Below are positions 1 through 6,554 of a DNA stretch of 8,240 bases, piece by piece; within the stretch, counting starts at the first letter, position 1, and each line of letters starts with the position of its first letter. The notes under the pieces were generated by a model. It was not told where the DNA came from and searched no databases. It saw nothing but the letters and a program-made list of their open reading frames with translations. The position numbers were made by a program, and so were the translations under genes. The DNA comes from Dehalococcoidia bacterium CG2_30_46_9 (lineage in GTDB: Bacteria > Chloroflexota > Dehalococcoidia > GIF9 > AB-539-J10): contig MNYE01000092.1 of assembly GCA_001873005.1 (NCBI GenBank), positions 1 through 8,240 on the forward strand. Reading direction: 5' to 3'.

Positions 1-254
1 CCAAAGATAAAAGCTATACTTTGTCTCCACCCCAGGCCGGGAACGAAGGCCAATATAATAGCTATTATCAATACTACGATAATTTCTGTGCGATATTCCC
101 GGCCAATAAAAGCCATGGCTCCTTCCTGAACGGCACTGGAGACCTCTCTGATTTTATCAGTTCCCGGGTGTTGCTTTAGAACGTAGCGCACAAAATAAGC
201 GGCAACGCATGCCCCCACGATTCCACATATGACACATATCCAGATTAAGTCCAT
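1..254 (-). CDS. hppA: Membrane-bound proton/sodium-translocating pyrophosphatase, N-terminal part (cut by window edge)
   Basis: This is the first 84 codons of an integral-membrane pyrophosphatase, which couples hydrolysis of pyrophosphate to ion pumping across the cytoplasmic membrane. The translation has a hydrophobic helix at about residues 3-25. A family-typical stretch follows: HPGTDKIREVSSAVQEGAM at residues 29-47, then a GREYRTE segment at 51-57, matching the conserved P-GT-x-x-M/I-x-E-I/V and A-I/V-QEGA-x-A-F/Y signature. A second hydrophobic helix begins near residue 58. The ATG at 252-254 is preceded by an AGGAG Shine-Dalgarno (261-265) at a 6-nt spacing. The catalytic core lies left of the window, so ion specificity and K+ dependence cannot be judged. 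It appears to have its own promoter (326-355), separate from the CoA-metabolism operon. Pyrophosphate released by CoA-ligase reactions could feed such a pump, but that link is inference. Confidence 0.88.
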   Translation of the reverse strand, partial: MDLIWICVICGIVGACVAAYFVRYVLKQHPGTDKIREVSSAVQEGAMAFIGREYRTEIIVVLIIAIILAFVPGLGWRQSIAFIF

Positions 255-278
255 GACATTCTCCTTTCTACATAAAAT

Positions 279-307
279 AAGGGCACTCTATTCATTAAAG
301 TGCCCCT
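279..307 (-). promoter_or_regulatory. Hairpin in the leader of hppA (possible attenuator)
   Basis: On the minus strand GGGCACT (305-299) pairs with AGTGCCC (287-281), and a G-U and an A-U pair extend the stem to about 9 bp, with an 11-nt loop. TTATTTTA follows immediately. If transcription starts near 320, as the promoter at 326-355 predicts, the hairpin lies inside a leader of about 65 nt and ends about 15 nt before the Shine-Dalgarno. It could be a weak attenuator, a backup terminator for the upstream operon, or an mRNA-stabilising 5' stem. The U-tract is interrupted, so termination would be inefficient. Confidence 0.45.
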
Positions 308-325
308 TTCTTACAAAGATATAAT

Positions 326-355
326 ATCATAGAAATAGTTTGCAGTAACAGTCAA
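326..355 (-). promoter_or_regulatory. Sigma70-type promoter for hppA
   Basis: On the minus strand the -35 box TTGACT (355-350) and the -10 box TATGAT (331-326) each match the consensus at five of six positions and are separated by 18 bases. The start of transcription would fall around 320-318. The -35 box overlaps the U-tract of the terminator that closes the upstream operon, so the two elements are packed head to tail. This is a motif match only. Confidence 0.6.
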
Positions 356-375
356 AAAGTGGTACTCACCACTCT
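354..375 (-). terminator. Rho-independent terminator of the CoA-metabolism operon
   Basis: Fourteen bases after the TAG of the dehydrogenase gene, the minus strand reads AGTGGT (373-368), a GAGT tetraloop, then ACCACT (363-358), followed by a run of T. The 6-bp perfect stem is extended by a G-U and an A-U pair. Stem, short loop and immediate U-tract fit an intrinsic terminator, and its position marks the 3' end of the operon. Confidence 0.7.
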
Positions 376-387
376 GAGTGTTACTCG

Positions 388-1323
388 CTACCTCTTCTCT
401 TCTTGAGGAGCGGGATTAACATAGCCCACTAGCAAAGTCTTCGGAACAGCTTGTTCCAGGTCCCCAAAAGTCCACATGCCTCCTGCCTCTGTCTTGTAGA
501 TTGCTCTCACTTCTACTGGCTCAGAGTAGATAGCAACTCTTCCTTTCTCGATGTGGAAAACTTGACCATTTATATTACCCGCTTTATCAGAAGCTAGGTA
601 TGTAACAACAGGTGGGATATATTCCGGTCCTGGCATATTCAAGAGCTCATCTAAATGCTCCTTGGTTATGAGCCCAGCTTCATACCTTTTACGCCAGCCA
701 GCTTTCACTTCTTCAGTAAGTGTCATTCTAGTCGCTGCCATTGGTGCAACGCAATTGCAGGTTACTCCATATCTTCCTAACTCCCGGGCAATAGACCTGG
801 TGAAACTTACAATTCCTCCTTTGGCAGCACCATAATTAGACTGCCCAACAGTCCCACGCCAGGCATCGGAAGTGAGGCTTATTATCCTGCCATACCTTTG
901 CTCTCTCATAAAGCCAGCAGCGTGTCGGCTGCAGTTAAATGTTCCCTTCAAGTGAACTGTAATTACCATGTCCCAATCCTCTTCAGACAGGTTCCAAACC
1001 ATCTTTTCTCTAAGGATACCAGCACCGTTTATTAATATGTCTATGTGCCCAAAGCTATCTACGCACTGTTTAATGATTCCCTCAGCAGCCTTGAAATCAG
1101 CTACAGAGTTGTAACTGGCAACCGCCTTTCCACCTCTTTTCTTGATCTCAGCAACAACCTCATCTGCCGGTGCCAAATCAGTACCTTCCCCACCCCGAGA
1201 AACTCCGGGGTCAACAACGACCACCTTGGCACCCTCCGCGGCTAGTGCCAGAGCTATTTCCCGGCCGATTCCTCGACCAGCACCGGTTACTACCGCATTC
1301 TTACCTTTTAATTTGTCACTCAT
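388..1323 (-). CDS. MFE-2-type short-chain dehydrogenase, probable (3R)-hydroxyacyl-CoA dehydrogenase
   Basis: This cytoplasmic SDR of 311 residues probably oxidises a (3R)-hydroxyacyl-CoA to the 3-oxoacyl-CoA. The nucleotide-binding motif TGAGRGIG is at residues 13-20. Asp38 ends the second strand and favours NAD(H) over NADP(H). NGAG is at 99-102, and the active-site residues are Ser152, Tyr164 and Lys168 (YGAAK). The long loop after Asp38 and the segments AGILRE, EEDWD and VHLKGTF resemble the dehydrogenase domain of peroxisomal MFE-2/17beta-HSD4 more than FabG. A tail of about 50 residues (262-311) follows the core. AGGAGG lies 7 nt before the ATG. It is the last gene of the operon, separated from the upstream MaoC gene by a palindromic repeat. 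MaoC plus MFE-2-like SDR is the usual pairing for R-specific beta-oxidation. The substrate is unknown. Confidence 0.85.
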   Translation of the reverse strand: MSDKLKGKNAVVTGAGRGIGREIALALAAEGAKVVVVDPGVSRGGEGTDLAPADEVVAEIKKRGGKAVASYNSVADFKAAEGIIKQCVDSFGHIDILINGAGILREKMVWNLSEEDWDMVITVHLKGTFNCSRHAAGFMREQRYGRIISLTSDAWRGTVGQSNYGAAKGGIVSFTRSIARELGRYGVTCNCVAPMAATRMTLTEEVKAGWRKRYEAGLITKEHLDELLNMPGPEYIPPVVTYLASDKAGNINGQVFHIEKGRVAIYSEPVEVRAIYKTEAGGMWTFGDLEQAVPKTLLVGYVNPAPQEEKR

Positions 1324-1360
1324 TGTTAAACCTCCTGTATTTAATTTAAACTACACAGCC

Positions 1361-1457
1361 ATTGTCATTCCGAACTTGTTTCGGAATCTCACCCTGAACT
1401 TGTTTCACGGCACAGATGCTGAATCCCCTGAATCAAGTTCAGGGTCAGCATGACAAT
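1361..1457. repeat. Palindromic intergenic repeat (MITE/REP-like) overlapping a gene end
   Basis: The outer 8-bp arms ATTGTCAT (1361-1368) and ATGACAAT (1450-1457) are perfect inverted repeats. Inside are three smaller structures: ATTCCGAA/TTCGGAAT (1367-1374 with 1380-1387); CCCTGAA/TTCAGGG (1426-1432 with 1438-1444) nested in ATGCTGA/TCAGCAT (1416-1422 with 1445-1451); and a 12-bp inverted pair (1391-1402 with 1434-1445). The CTGAACTTGTTTCA-like modules are typical of dispersed palindromic repeats in several environmental lineages. No transposase or ORF is present. The element fills the gap between the second MaoC gene and the dehydrogenase gene and overlaps the end of the former by 13 bases. 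Transcribed as part of the operon, it would fold strongly, but no U-run follows, so it is not a terminator. Confidence 0.8.
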
Positions 1458-1918
1458 ATTGGTGAGGGGAGAGCAACAGTAGCACTACCTGTGGTGGTTT
1501 TTTCTCCTTTCCCATTTTCAATCCAGATATCGCAGTCTACATAATGCTCACCTCCTTCAACATACTTCTTAGTGACTTTCCCTTTGCACCACCAAGTTTC
1601 CCCTTCCTGGGGCTCAGACATATCCTTCATTAAACGGGGGTGGTCCATGGCCCGGAACTGACAGGAGAATTTCTTTAATATGCCTTGCTCGCCTATCCAG
1701 TCAGTCACTAATTGAATTAACCAGGCCCGTTTCAACTGTCCATGGACTATAGGTTTGCCCACTCCTTGGGAAGTAGCAAAGGTATCCTCGTAGTGAAGGG
1801 GATTGAAATCACCAGAGGCACCTGCCCATTTGACCAGCATTTGTGTCGTAGCCACTTTGGATAGAGGGGTTACCTGGCTTCCCACTTCTATATCTTCCCA
1901 ATATAACTGCTTACTCAT
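1445..1918 (-). CDS. MaoC-family (R)-specific enoyl-CoA hydratase, catalytic subunit
   Basis: This is a single-hotdog protein of 157 residues. The stretch WAGASGDFNPLH (residues 31-42) fits the hydratase-2 signature, with catalytic Asp37 and His42, and is followed by an alanine at the expected spacing (Ala48). The IVHGQL segment at about 57-62 is also conserved. The reaction would be hydration of a trans-2-enoyl-CoA to the (3R)-hydroxyacyl-CoA. The ATG has GGAGG five bases upstream and follows the other MaoC gene by 28 bases, suggesting that the two form one heteromeric hydratase, as in HadAB or ChsH1-ChsH2. The core appears to end around VALPS. The last residues (LSC) and the TGA stop are encoded by the palindromic repeat, so the native stop was probably replaced by the insertion with little harm. 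The hydratase role is well supported; the partner is inference. Confidence 0.82.
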   Translation of the reverse strand: MSKQLYWEDIEVGSQVTPLSKVATTQMLVKWAGASGDFNPLHYEDTFATSQGVGKPIVHGQLKRAWLIQLVTDWIGEQGILKKFSCQFRAMDHPRLMKDMSEPQEGETWWCKGKVTKKYVEGGEHYVDCDIWIENGKGEKTTTGSATVALPSPILSC

Positions 1919-1946
1919 TTTTTCCTCCAGAAAAAAATTTAACAGA

Positions 1947-2423
1947 TTAGCGGGAGATCAAAGTTTGGTGTGCTTTAGCTACTATATCACCATTCTGGTT
2001 AGTGTAAGTGGTCTCTATAACGGAAAGGATCATCTTGCCTGCTTTAGCCTCCCGCTCCCGAATATCTTTGACTTTGGATAGAGCTGACAGGGTGTCACCG
2101 GCACGAACAGGATGATAGAAATCATACTCTATGCCACCGTCGAGTATTCGGCTATAACCGGCTTTAGCTATGGTATCCACCACCTCTTGCCTTATCTCCG
2201 AGAAGAAAGGCATAGCACTCTTCCATTTGGTTGGCCACCCGAAAAAACCAGGGGGAGCTACGATTCCCCCAAATCCTGTACTCCTGGCATACTCTTCATC
2301 CCGATAAAGGGGGTTTGCATCACCTACGGCATCGGCAAATTTCTTAATGGCCCCTTTCTCTACCTCCAGGACTGTAATTTCGCCAGTCTTGCCTATAAGC
2401 TGAACGATTTCTTGTGGTAGCAT
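1947..2423 (-). CDS. MaoC-like hotdog protein (FAS1-type dehydratase N domain), probable non-catalytic partner
   Basis: This hotdog protein of 158 residues belongs to the MaoC N-terminal-domain (FAS1-like dehydratase) family. The motif region reads GDANPLY at residues 34-40: Asp35 and Asn37-Pro38 are kept, but the hydratase His is Tyr40. The IVAPPGF segment (about 54-60) and the YDFYHPVRAGDTL segment further on are typical of this subfamily. In related heterodimers this type of subunit shapes the acyl-binding tunnel while the other subunit supplies Asp/His. Its neighbour 28 bases downstream has the full motif, so a split two-hotdog hydratase is likely. AGGAGG is 12 bases before the ATG, longer than usual, with a GAGAG run at 8 bases. 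It follows the thiolase gene by 38 bases. Confidence 0.78.
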   Translation of the reverse strand: MLPQEIVQLIGKTGEITVLEVEKGAIKKFADAVGDANPLYRDEEYARSTGFGGIVAPPGFFGWPTKWKSAMPFFSEIRQEVVDTIAKAGYSRILDGGIEYDFYHPVRAGDTLSALSKVKDIREREAKAGKMILSVIETTYTNQNGDIVAKAHQTLISR

Positions 2424-2461
2424 CTTAAATTCTCTCCTCCTCTTAATAATTTTGAGCTTAA

Positions 2462-3673
2462 CTATGGGGTACCAAGGACGAGGGCACCGCAGATAAATCT
2501 TCCTGGGTGTCCTCCCTGGTTGTGAGTCAATCCCAGTGTGACATCCTTTATCTGGCGTGAAGGTTCTTGAGCTTTCCCCTGAATTTGCTTGTACACCTCA
2601 TAGGCCTCACGACACCCACTGGCTCCTATGGGGTGGCCGAAGGACTTCAAACCCCCGCTTATGTTAACTGGCATCTCTCCTTCATGATAATAGGCTCTTT
2701 TGTCAGTGAATTCCTGTTTATACTTGCCATGTTCGCAGAGAAAGAGTGACTCACTAGCTATAAGCTCAGCTATTGAGAAACAATCGTGGAGTTCCACCAT
2801 ATCAAGTTCTTTGCGGGGGTTTTTTATTCCAGCTTCGGCGTAAGCCTGACGTGCCGCGGCTTCCGTAGCATCCCACCAGGTAAAGTCATAATCTTCCCTT
2901 TCCTTCCCCCAGCCAGGGCTCGTTGCTATTCCAAATCCTTTGATGGTAACGTAATCATCGCGGTATTTTCTTGCTTCCTCTGCCGGACAAAGAATGCATG
3001 CTGCGGCACCATCAGTCACTCCACAGCAATCATAGAGTCCCAAAGGCCAGGCAATTATAGGAGCTTTTATGACGTCCTCAACCGTTATCTCTCGCCTCAA
3101 GTGAGCCTTTGGGTTGTGCACCCCGTAATGATGGCTTTTTACTGAAATCTCCGCCAATATCCTCTTTCCTTCCTCTGGGGGGAGACCATATTTGGCAAAA
3201 TAAGCCGTAGCCGCCATGGCATATCTTCCCGGGCCAGTGCCGAAAGCTCCGTATACAGGCTCCCATCTTCCCGGATACATTGTACCCAACCCACCAAATC
3301 CAGTATCTTTAAGCTTCTCCACCCCAATAGCCATCACCAAGTCATAAACCTTAGATGCTATTCCGTAGGTAGCTCCTCTCATGGCTTCTTGCCCTGAGCC
3401 ACAAGCATTCTCCACTCTGGTTACTGGGATGTATTGTGTCTGAAGAGCAGAGGAAACAACCAACCCTGTAGGAGCGACTCCCCCGCTTTGCTGGGAACCG
3501 CGGAATGTTCCTACCCATATTGCTTGAATATCTTTGATCTCAACTCCGACATCCTCACAAGCCTCGGTAGCCGCCTCTTTTATCATATCATCTATTCCGG
3601 CATCCCACCTCTCTCCAAATTTAGTGCATCCTGCTCCTACAATGGCAACTTTATCCTTTATGCTTTCTCTCAT
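2462..3673 (-). CDS. Thiolase family protein (SCP-x/archaeal type)
   Basis: A thiolase of 403 residues, close to the usual family length. Cys91 in NACGSG is the acyl-accepting nucleophile. HDCF at 296-299 replaces the NEAF box of classical thiolases, as is common in SCP-x and archaeal types, and His347 lies in SFGHPIGASG. The position of the second cysteine of classical thiolases aligns with the THNQGG segment (His384); Cys354, just after GASG, is a candidate substitute. The nucleophile and base are present, so CoA-dependent cleavage or condensation of a 3-oxoacyl-CoA is more likely than the retro-aldol activity of Ltp2-like homologues. AAGGAGG lies 5 nt before the ATG, 13 bases after the stop of the HMGS-like/DUF35 gene, which indicates tight co-expression. 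DUF35 partners form complexes with thiolases of this class (BbsAB, the archaeal thiolase/HMGS complex). The substrate is unknown. Confidence 0.85.
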   Translation of the reverse strand: MRESIKDKVAIVGAGCTKFGERWDAGIDDMIKEAATEACEDVGVEIKDIQAIWVGTFRGSQQSGGVAPTGLVVSSALQTQYIPVTRVENACGSGQEAMRGATYGIASKVYDLVMAIGVEKLKDTGFGGLGTMYPGRWEPVYGAFGTGPGRYAMAATAYFAKYGLPPEEGKRILAEISVKSHHYGVHNPKAHLRREITVEDVIKAPIIAWPLGLYDCCGVTDGAAACILCPAEEARKYRDDYVTIKGFGIATSPGWGKEREDYDFTWWDATEAAARQAYAEAGIKNPRKELDMVELHDCFSIAELIASESLFLCEHGKYKQEFTDKRAYYHEGEMPVNISGGLKSFGHPIGASGCREAYEVYKQIQGKAQEPSRQIKDVTLGLTHNQGGHPGRFICGALVLGTP

Positions 3674-3686
3674 CTTGTCCTCCTTT

Positions 3687-5102
3687 TTATCCTCTTGATG
3701 GTTTGCATTTCCAGAAATAGTTATGGACTCCTAAGGCATCATGAATTCGCCGGAAACTTAGTTCCATAGGCATCCCTACCTTTATATTATTCACATCACG
3801 GTCCGTCATCTGGCTGAAGAACCTGCCCCCTCCTTCCAGGCTAACTGCAGCCACAACATTAGGAGGATCTATGACTGGAGCTCTCTCATCCATGCTAAAG
3901 GTGACTAAAGTTCCTTTTCTATCCGAGAGGGGGATTTCCTCAAGAAACGCTTCCTCGGCTTGGCAATATATGCAGAACTTTTGCATTGGGAATTGAATCT
4001 TGCCACATTTCTGACATTTATGGCCGTGGAATCGATAGACCCACCTACGATCCCTCCATATTTGCGACAGTGAGGTCCTTTGCTCATATTCGGGAGTTGT
4101 CTCAAATTCCATGAGATTTCTGAACTTAACGTATTTCCCATAATTATCAAGCATCAATTTGGATTCAAGATTTCTTTTTACGCTTTTTCTGCTTAATTTT
4201 TTTATCCCCTCAGTGATACGTAGGATATGAGCATCGGCACCGTCACCATAATTAGCCAGCAGAATCCTATCCCCTGGTTTAGCTTCCTCAAGAGCCCCGA
4301 CTAAAATCATCGGAGCAAAGGCTGTCCCGGTGTTGCCCACTTTGTCAAACAGTGGGTCTTGAACCTGAGTCTTGGCATCCAGACCCAAAATCCTGGCCAT
4401 TTCCCGGTGTGCTCTGCCATCAGGGGCATAAAAAGCTGCCCTAGCGAAATCCATGGAGGTTAAATTGTGCATCTTTAGCAAAGAAGAGACAGCTTTTTGA
4501 AGGTGAGGAATATATCCTTCTTCACGAATGAAGCGGTCTTCCCAGCTTCGCGTCGTTTTGTCATATTCCAGCCTCCAGATATCAATGAACTCGCTGGTAA
4601 GGTAGTAACTTCTCTCGATTTCCGCTGTCACTCCGTCACCACCAAAGAGAAAAGCTGCTGCACCGTCTCCGAAAAGAGGTTCGAAGGCTGAGTTTGGCGG
4701 TGGGATGCGACAATCAGAAGCTATGACTAAAACTTTTTTCACCGAGCCAGCCTTTACGGCATCTAAAGCTAGTTTGAAAGCAATAGTAGCAGACCTTAGA
4801 GAATCAGTAAGGTCAACGGTAATTATATCTTCACGTAGGTCAAGTGCTGCTGCCACTATACTGGCTGATTGCTTCTCTTTGTAGGGTGGGGTAGTGGAGG
4901 CAAAATATAAAGCATCAACAGAACTCTTCTCTATCCCCTTGAGGCAATCCCTGGCTGCTTCCACACCCATAGTCAAACTATCTTCGTCGGCATTAGCTAC
5001 AGCTTTCTCTCCCTTTCCTATTCCTCCCCAAACCTGATTGAGAATCTCCCTGCTGAGCCTGTAAATCGGAATGTAAATCCCATAGGATACTATTCCTATC
5101 AT
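3687..5102 (-). CDS. HMG-CoA-synthase-like domain fused to DUF35 zinc-ribbon/OB-fold, catalytic residues missing
   Basis: The 471-residue protein has two parts. Residues 1 to about 300 have the thiolase-fold layout of archaeal HMG-CoA synthase (MIGIVSYGIYIP start, GNTGTA at 257-262, a KPGDRILLANYGDGADA-type end). Residues 345-471 are a DUF35 domain: a zinc ribbon of Cys363, Cys366, Cys377 and Cys380, then an OB-fold that binds CoA in relatives. By eye alignment with archaeal HMGS, catalytic Glu is Thr70, the nucleophile Cys is Leu102 (DLTDSLRSAT), and His is Tyr225 (AFYAPDG). It is therefore unlikely to make HMG-CoA. In archaea, separate thiolase, HMGS and DUF35 proteins form one complex; here HMGS-like and DUF35 are one chain and the thiolase is the next gene. 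A structural or CoA-channelling role beside the thiolase is the best guess. AAAGGAGG lies 6 nt before the ATG. Confidence 0.8.
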   Translation of the reverse strand: MIGIVSYGIYIPIYRLSREILNQVWGGIGKGEKAVANADEDSLTMGVEAARDCLKGIEKSSVDALYFASTTPPYKEKQSASIVAAALDLREDIITVDLTDSLRSATIAFKLALDAVKAGSVKKVLVIASDCRIPPPNSAFEPLFGDGAAAFLFGGDGVTAEIERSYYLTSEFIDIWRLEYDKTTRSWEDRFIREEGYIPHLQKAVSSLLKMHNLTSMDFARAAFYAPDGRAHREMARILGLDAKTQVQDPLFDKVGNTGTAFAPMILVGALEEAKPGDRILLANYGDGADAHILRITEGIKKLSRKSVKRNLESKLMLDNYGKYVKFRNLMEFETTPEYEQRTSLSQIWRDRRWVYRFHGHKCQKCGKIQFPMQKFCIYCQAEEAFLEEIPLSDRKGTLVTFSMDERAPVIDPPNVVAAVSLEGGGRFFSQMTDRDVNNIKVGMPMELSFRRIHDALGVHNYFWKCKPSRG

Positions 5103-5108
5103 ACAATT

Positions 5109-5138
5109 CCTCCTTTCTATTTTTCAGTTATTTTAACA
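5109..5138 (-). promoter_or_regulatory. Possible internal promoter and strong RBS in the 152-bp gap before the HMGS-like gene
   Basis: The gap 5103-5254 is AT-rich and holds no gene. On the minus strand TGT-TAAAAT (5138-5130) fits an extended -10 element; no good -35 box is found at the right distance. Transcription would begin about 5123, just before a perfect AAAGGAGG Shine-Dalgarno (5116-5109) set 6 nt from the ATG. The gap is the widest between complete genes of the cluster, so a second start of transcription for the thiolase/hydratase half is plausible but weakly supported. Confidence 0.35.
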
Positions 5139-5254
5139 CAATTGACTAGGTAAAGATAGTGAGGTGATTTAGCAACATTTCAATTCGTATTTAAAACATG
5201 GCAAACCCAGCTATGAAAATTTGAGTTAATAAATACCCTCGATAATTCCTCTCA

Positions 5255-6553
5255 TCAAATAATCTGGGGGAGATAATCAGTGCCAATATGTCCTTCTTTC
5301 TTAAGTTGAGTTATTTCCTCCTCTCCTTTCCCCAAGAGTTCTCTATAAACATAATCATTGTGCTCTCCAAGACAAGGAGTTGGACTTTTAACAACAGGAG
5401 GAGTCTGTGACATTTTCCAAAGAAATCCCGGATGAGGATGAGTACCTGCCTCAGAATGGGAAAGCTGTAAGAAGAAAGCACGTTCTTTAAGATGAGGATC
5501 AGAAAGAGCATCTCCCTCACTTAAAACCGGACCGCAAGGAATTCCTTCCTTTTGCAGGAGATGCATAATCTCATAAGGTTCATGCCCTTTGGTCCACTCC
5601 TCAATTATCTGGTCTAATTCATCATGATTTTTGTATCTAACTAACATGTCTGAGAATCTTTCATCTTTAGTCCACCCAGGATTCCCCAAAATTTGACAGA
5701 ATTTCTCCCATTCTTCATCCGAACCGATACTTATGTTTACCCACTTATCATCTCCTTTGCATTTATAGCAGCCTTGAGGTGCCTTAAAGGGGCTACGATT
5801 ACCTAAAGGGCCTTGTTCTCTTTGATTCATAGTATAATCCATAATAGCTTCTCCTAAGTGGGGTATCATGCTTTCAGCTTGAGATAGCTCAATGAATTGC
5901 CCCTCTCCTGTCTGCTTGCGATGGTAAAGGGCAACTAAAGCAGCAAAGGCAGCAGTAGCTCCACCGCAAGCATCAGCGTGATAGACTGGAACCCCTGTTT
6001 GAGTGGGATCGCTATTTTGGTAACCCCTTAGCCAGGTATGCCCTAATAATGCTTCCATTACAGGAGCAAAACCTTTGTAATCCCTATACGGTCCAGAGTT
6101 GCCAAAAGCAGACATGCAAATCATTATCAAATCCGGTTTAACTTTCTTCAACACATGATAACCTAAGCCAAGCTTATCCATGGTACCAGGTGGGTTGTTC
6201 TCTACAAAAATATCGCTTATCTTTATCAGATCTTTAACAATTTCCAGCCCTTTTGGCTGGGCTAAATCAACAGTCATACTTAATTTATTGCGCCCCATAG
6301 AATTAAACCAAGAAAATCTATTCCAGGGTCTTTCACCTGCCTCTCTATTGGGATAAGAGGCGCCGACACTTCCCGCCATTACTGACTTCGTAGGTCTAGC
6401 CATTGTGCCCCGAGTAGCTGGAGGAAAATGTCTCCTATTTTCCACCCTGATAACCTCAGCACCTAAATCGGCTAGCAGCATGGTAGCAAAAGGACCTGAC
6501 CAAGCTACCGTAATATCAACAACCCTTATTCCCTCCAAAGGCAACCTAGACAT
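5255..6553 (-). CDS. Class III (CaiB/BaiF) CoA-transferase, catalytic Asp present
   Basis: A family III CoA-transferase of 432 residues, which moves CoA between acyl-CoA and a carboxylic acid. The N-terminus has GIRVVDIT and GPFATMLLADLGAEVIRVE, and SGPYRDYKGF follows the central domain. The catalytic aspartate is Asp194 (VYHADACGG), placed 25 residues before the Gln of TGEGQ as in active members. The C-terminal small domain ends with PCLGEHNDYVYRELLG. An insertion of about 35-40 residues between the first Rossmann strands (about residues 42-85) makes it longer than the usual ~400. The ATG lies one base after the stop of the upstream CoA-transferase gene, with only a weak GGGGG as Shine-Dalgarno, so translation is probably coupled. 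The two proteins may form a heteromer of the BbsEF kind. CoA donor and acceptor cannot be read from sequence. Confidence 0.87.
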   Translation of the reverse strand: MSRLPLEGIRVVDITVAWSGPFATMLLADLGAEVIRVENRRHFPPATRGTMARPTKSVMAGSVGASYPNREAGERPWNRFSWFNSMGRNKLSMTVDLAQPKGLEIVKDLIKISDIFVENNPPGTMDKLGLGYHVLKKVKPDLIMICMSAFGNSGPYRDYKGFAPVMEALLGHTWLRGYQNSDPTQTGVPVYHADACGGATAAFAALVALYHRKQTGEGQFIELSQAESMIPHLGEAIMDYTMNQREQGPLGNRSPFKAPQGCYKCKGDDKWVNISIGSDEEWEKFCQILGNPGWTKDERFSDMLVRYKNHDELDQIIEEWTKGHEPYEIMHLLQKEGIPCGPVLSEGDALSDPHLKERAFFLQLSHSEAGTHPHPGFLWKMSQTPPVVKSPTPCLGEHNDYVYRELLGKGEEEITQLKKEGHIGTDYLPQII

Positions 6554-6554
6554 T

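Noticed and set aside
1045..1453. Plus-strand open frames over the dehydrogenase and the repeat
   Set aside because: They are antisense to a well-recognised SDR, have no ribosome site, and the second runs through the palindromic repeat.
1361..1457. CRISPR array or terminator at the palindromic region
   Set aside because: There are no regularly spaced identical repeats with spacers, and no U-run follows the hairpins on either strand.
3078..3327. Minus-strand frames inside the thiolase gene
   Set aside because: They are alternative frames of an intact, conserved thiolase. No frameshift is needed to explain the protein.
3687..5102. Working HMG-CoA synthase for the mevalonate pathway
   Set aside because: The expected Glu, Cys and His positions hold Thr, Leu and Tyr, and no mevalonate-pathway genes are near.
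5225..5255. Nine-codon frame from an ATG overlapping the stop of the 432-residue CoA-transferase
   Set aside because: It is very short, has no ribosome site of its own and no recognisable similarity; most likely chance.
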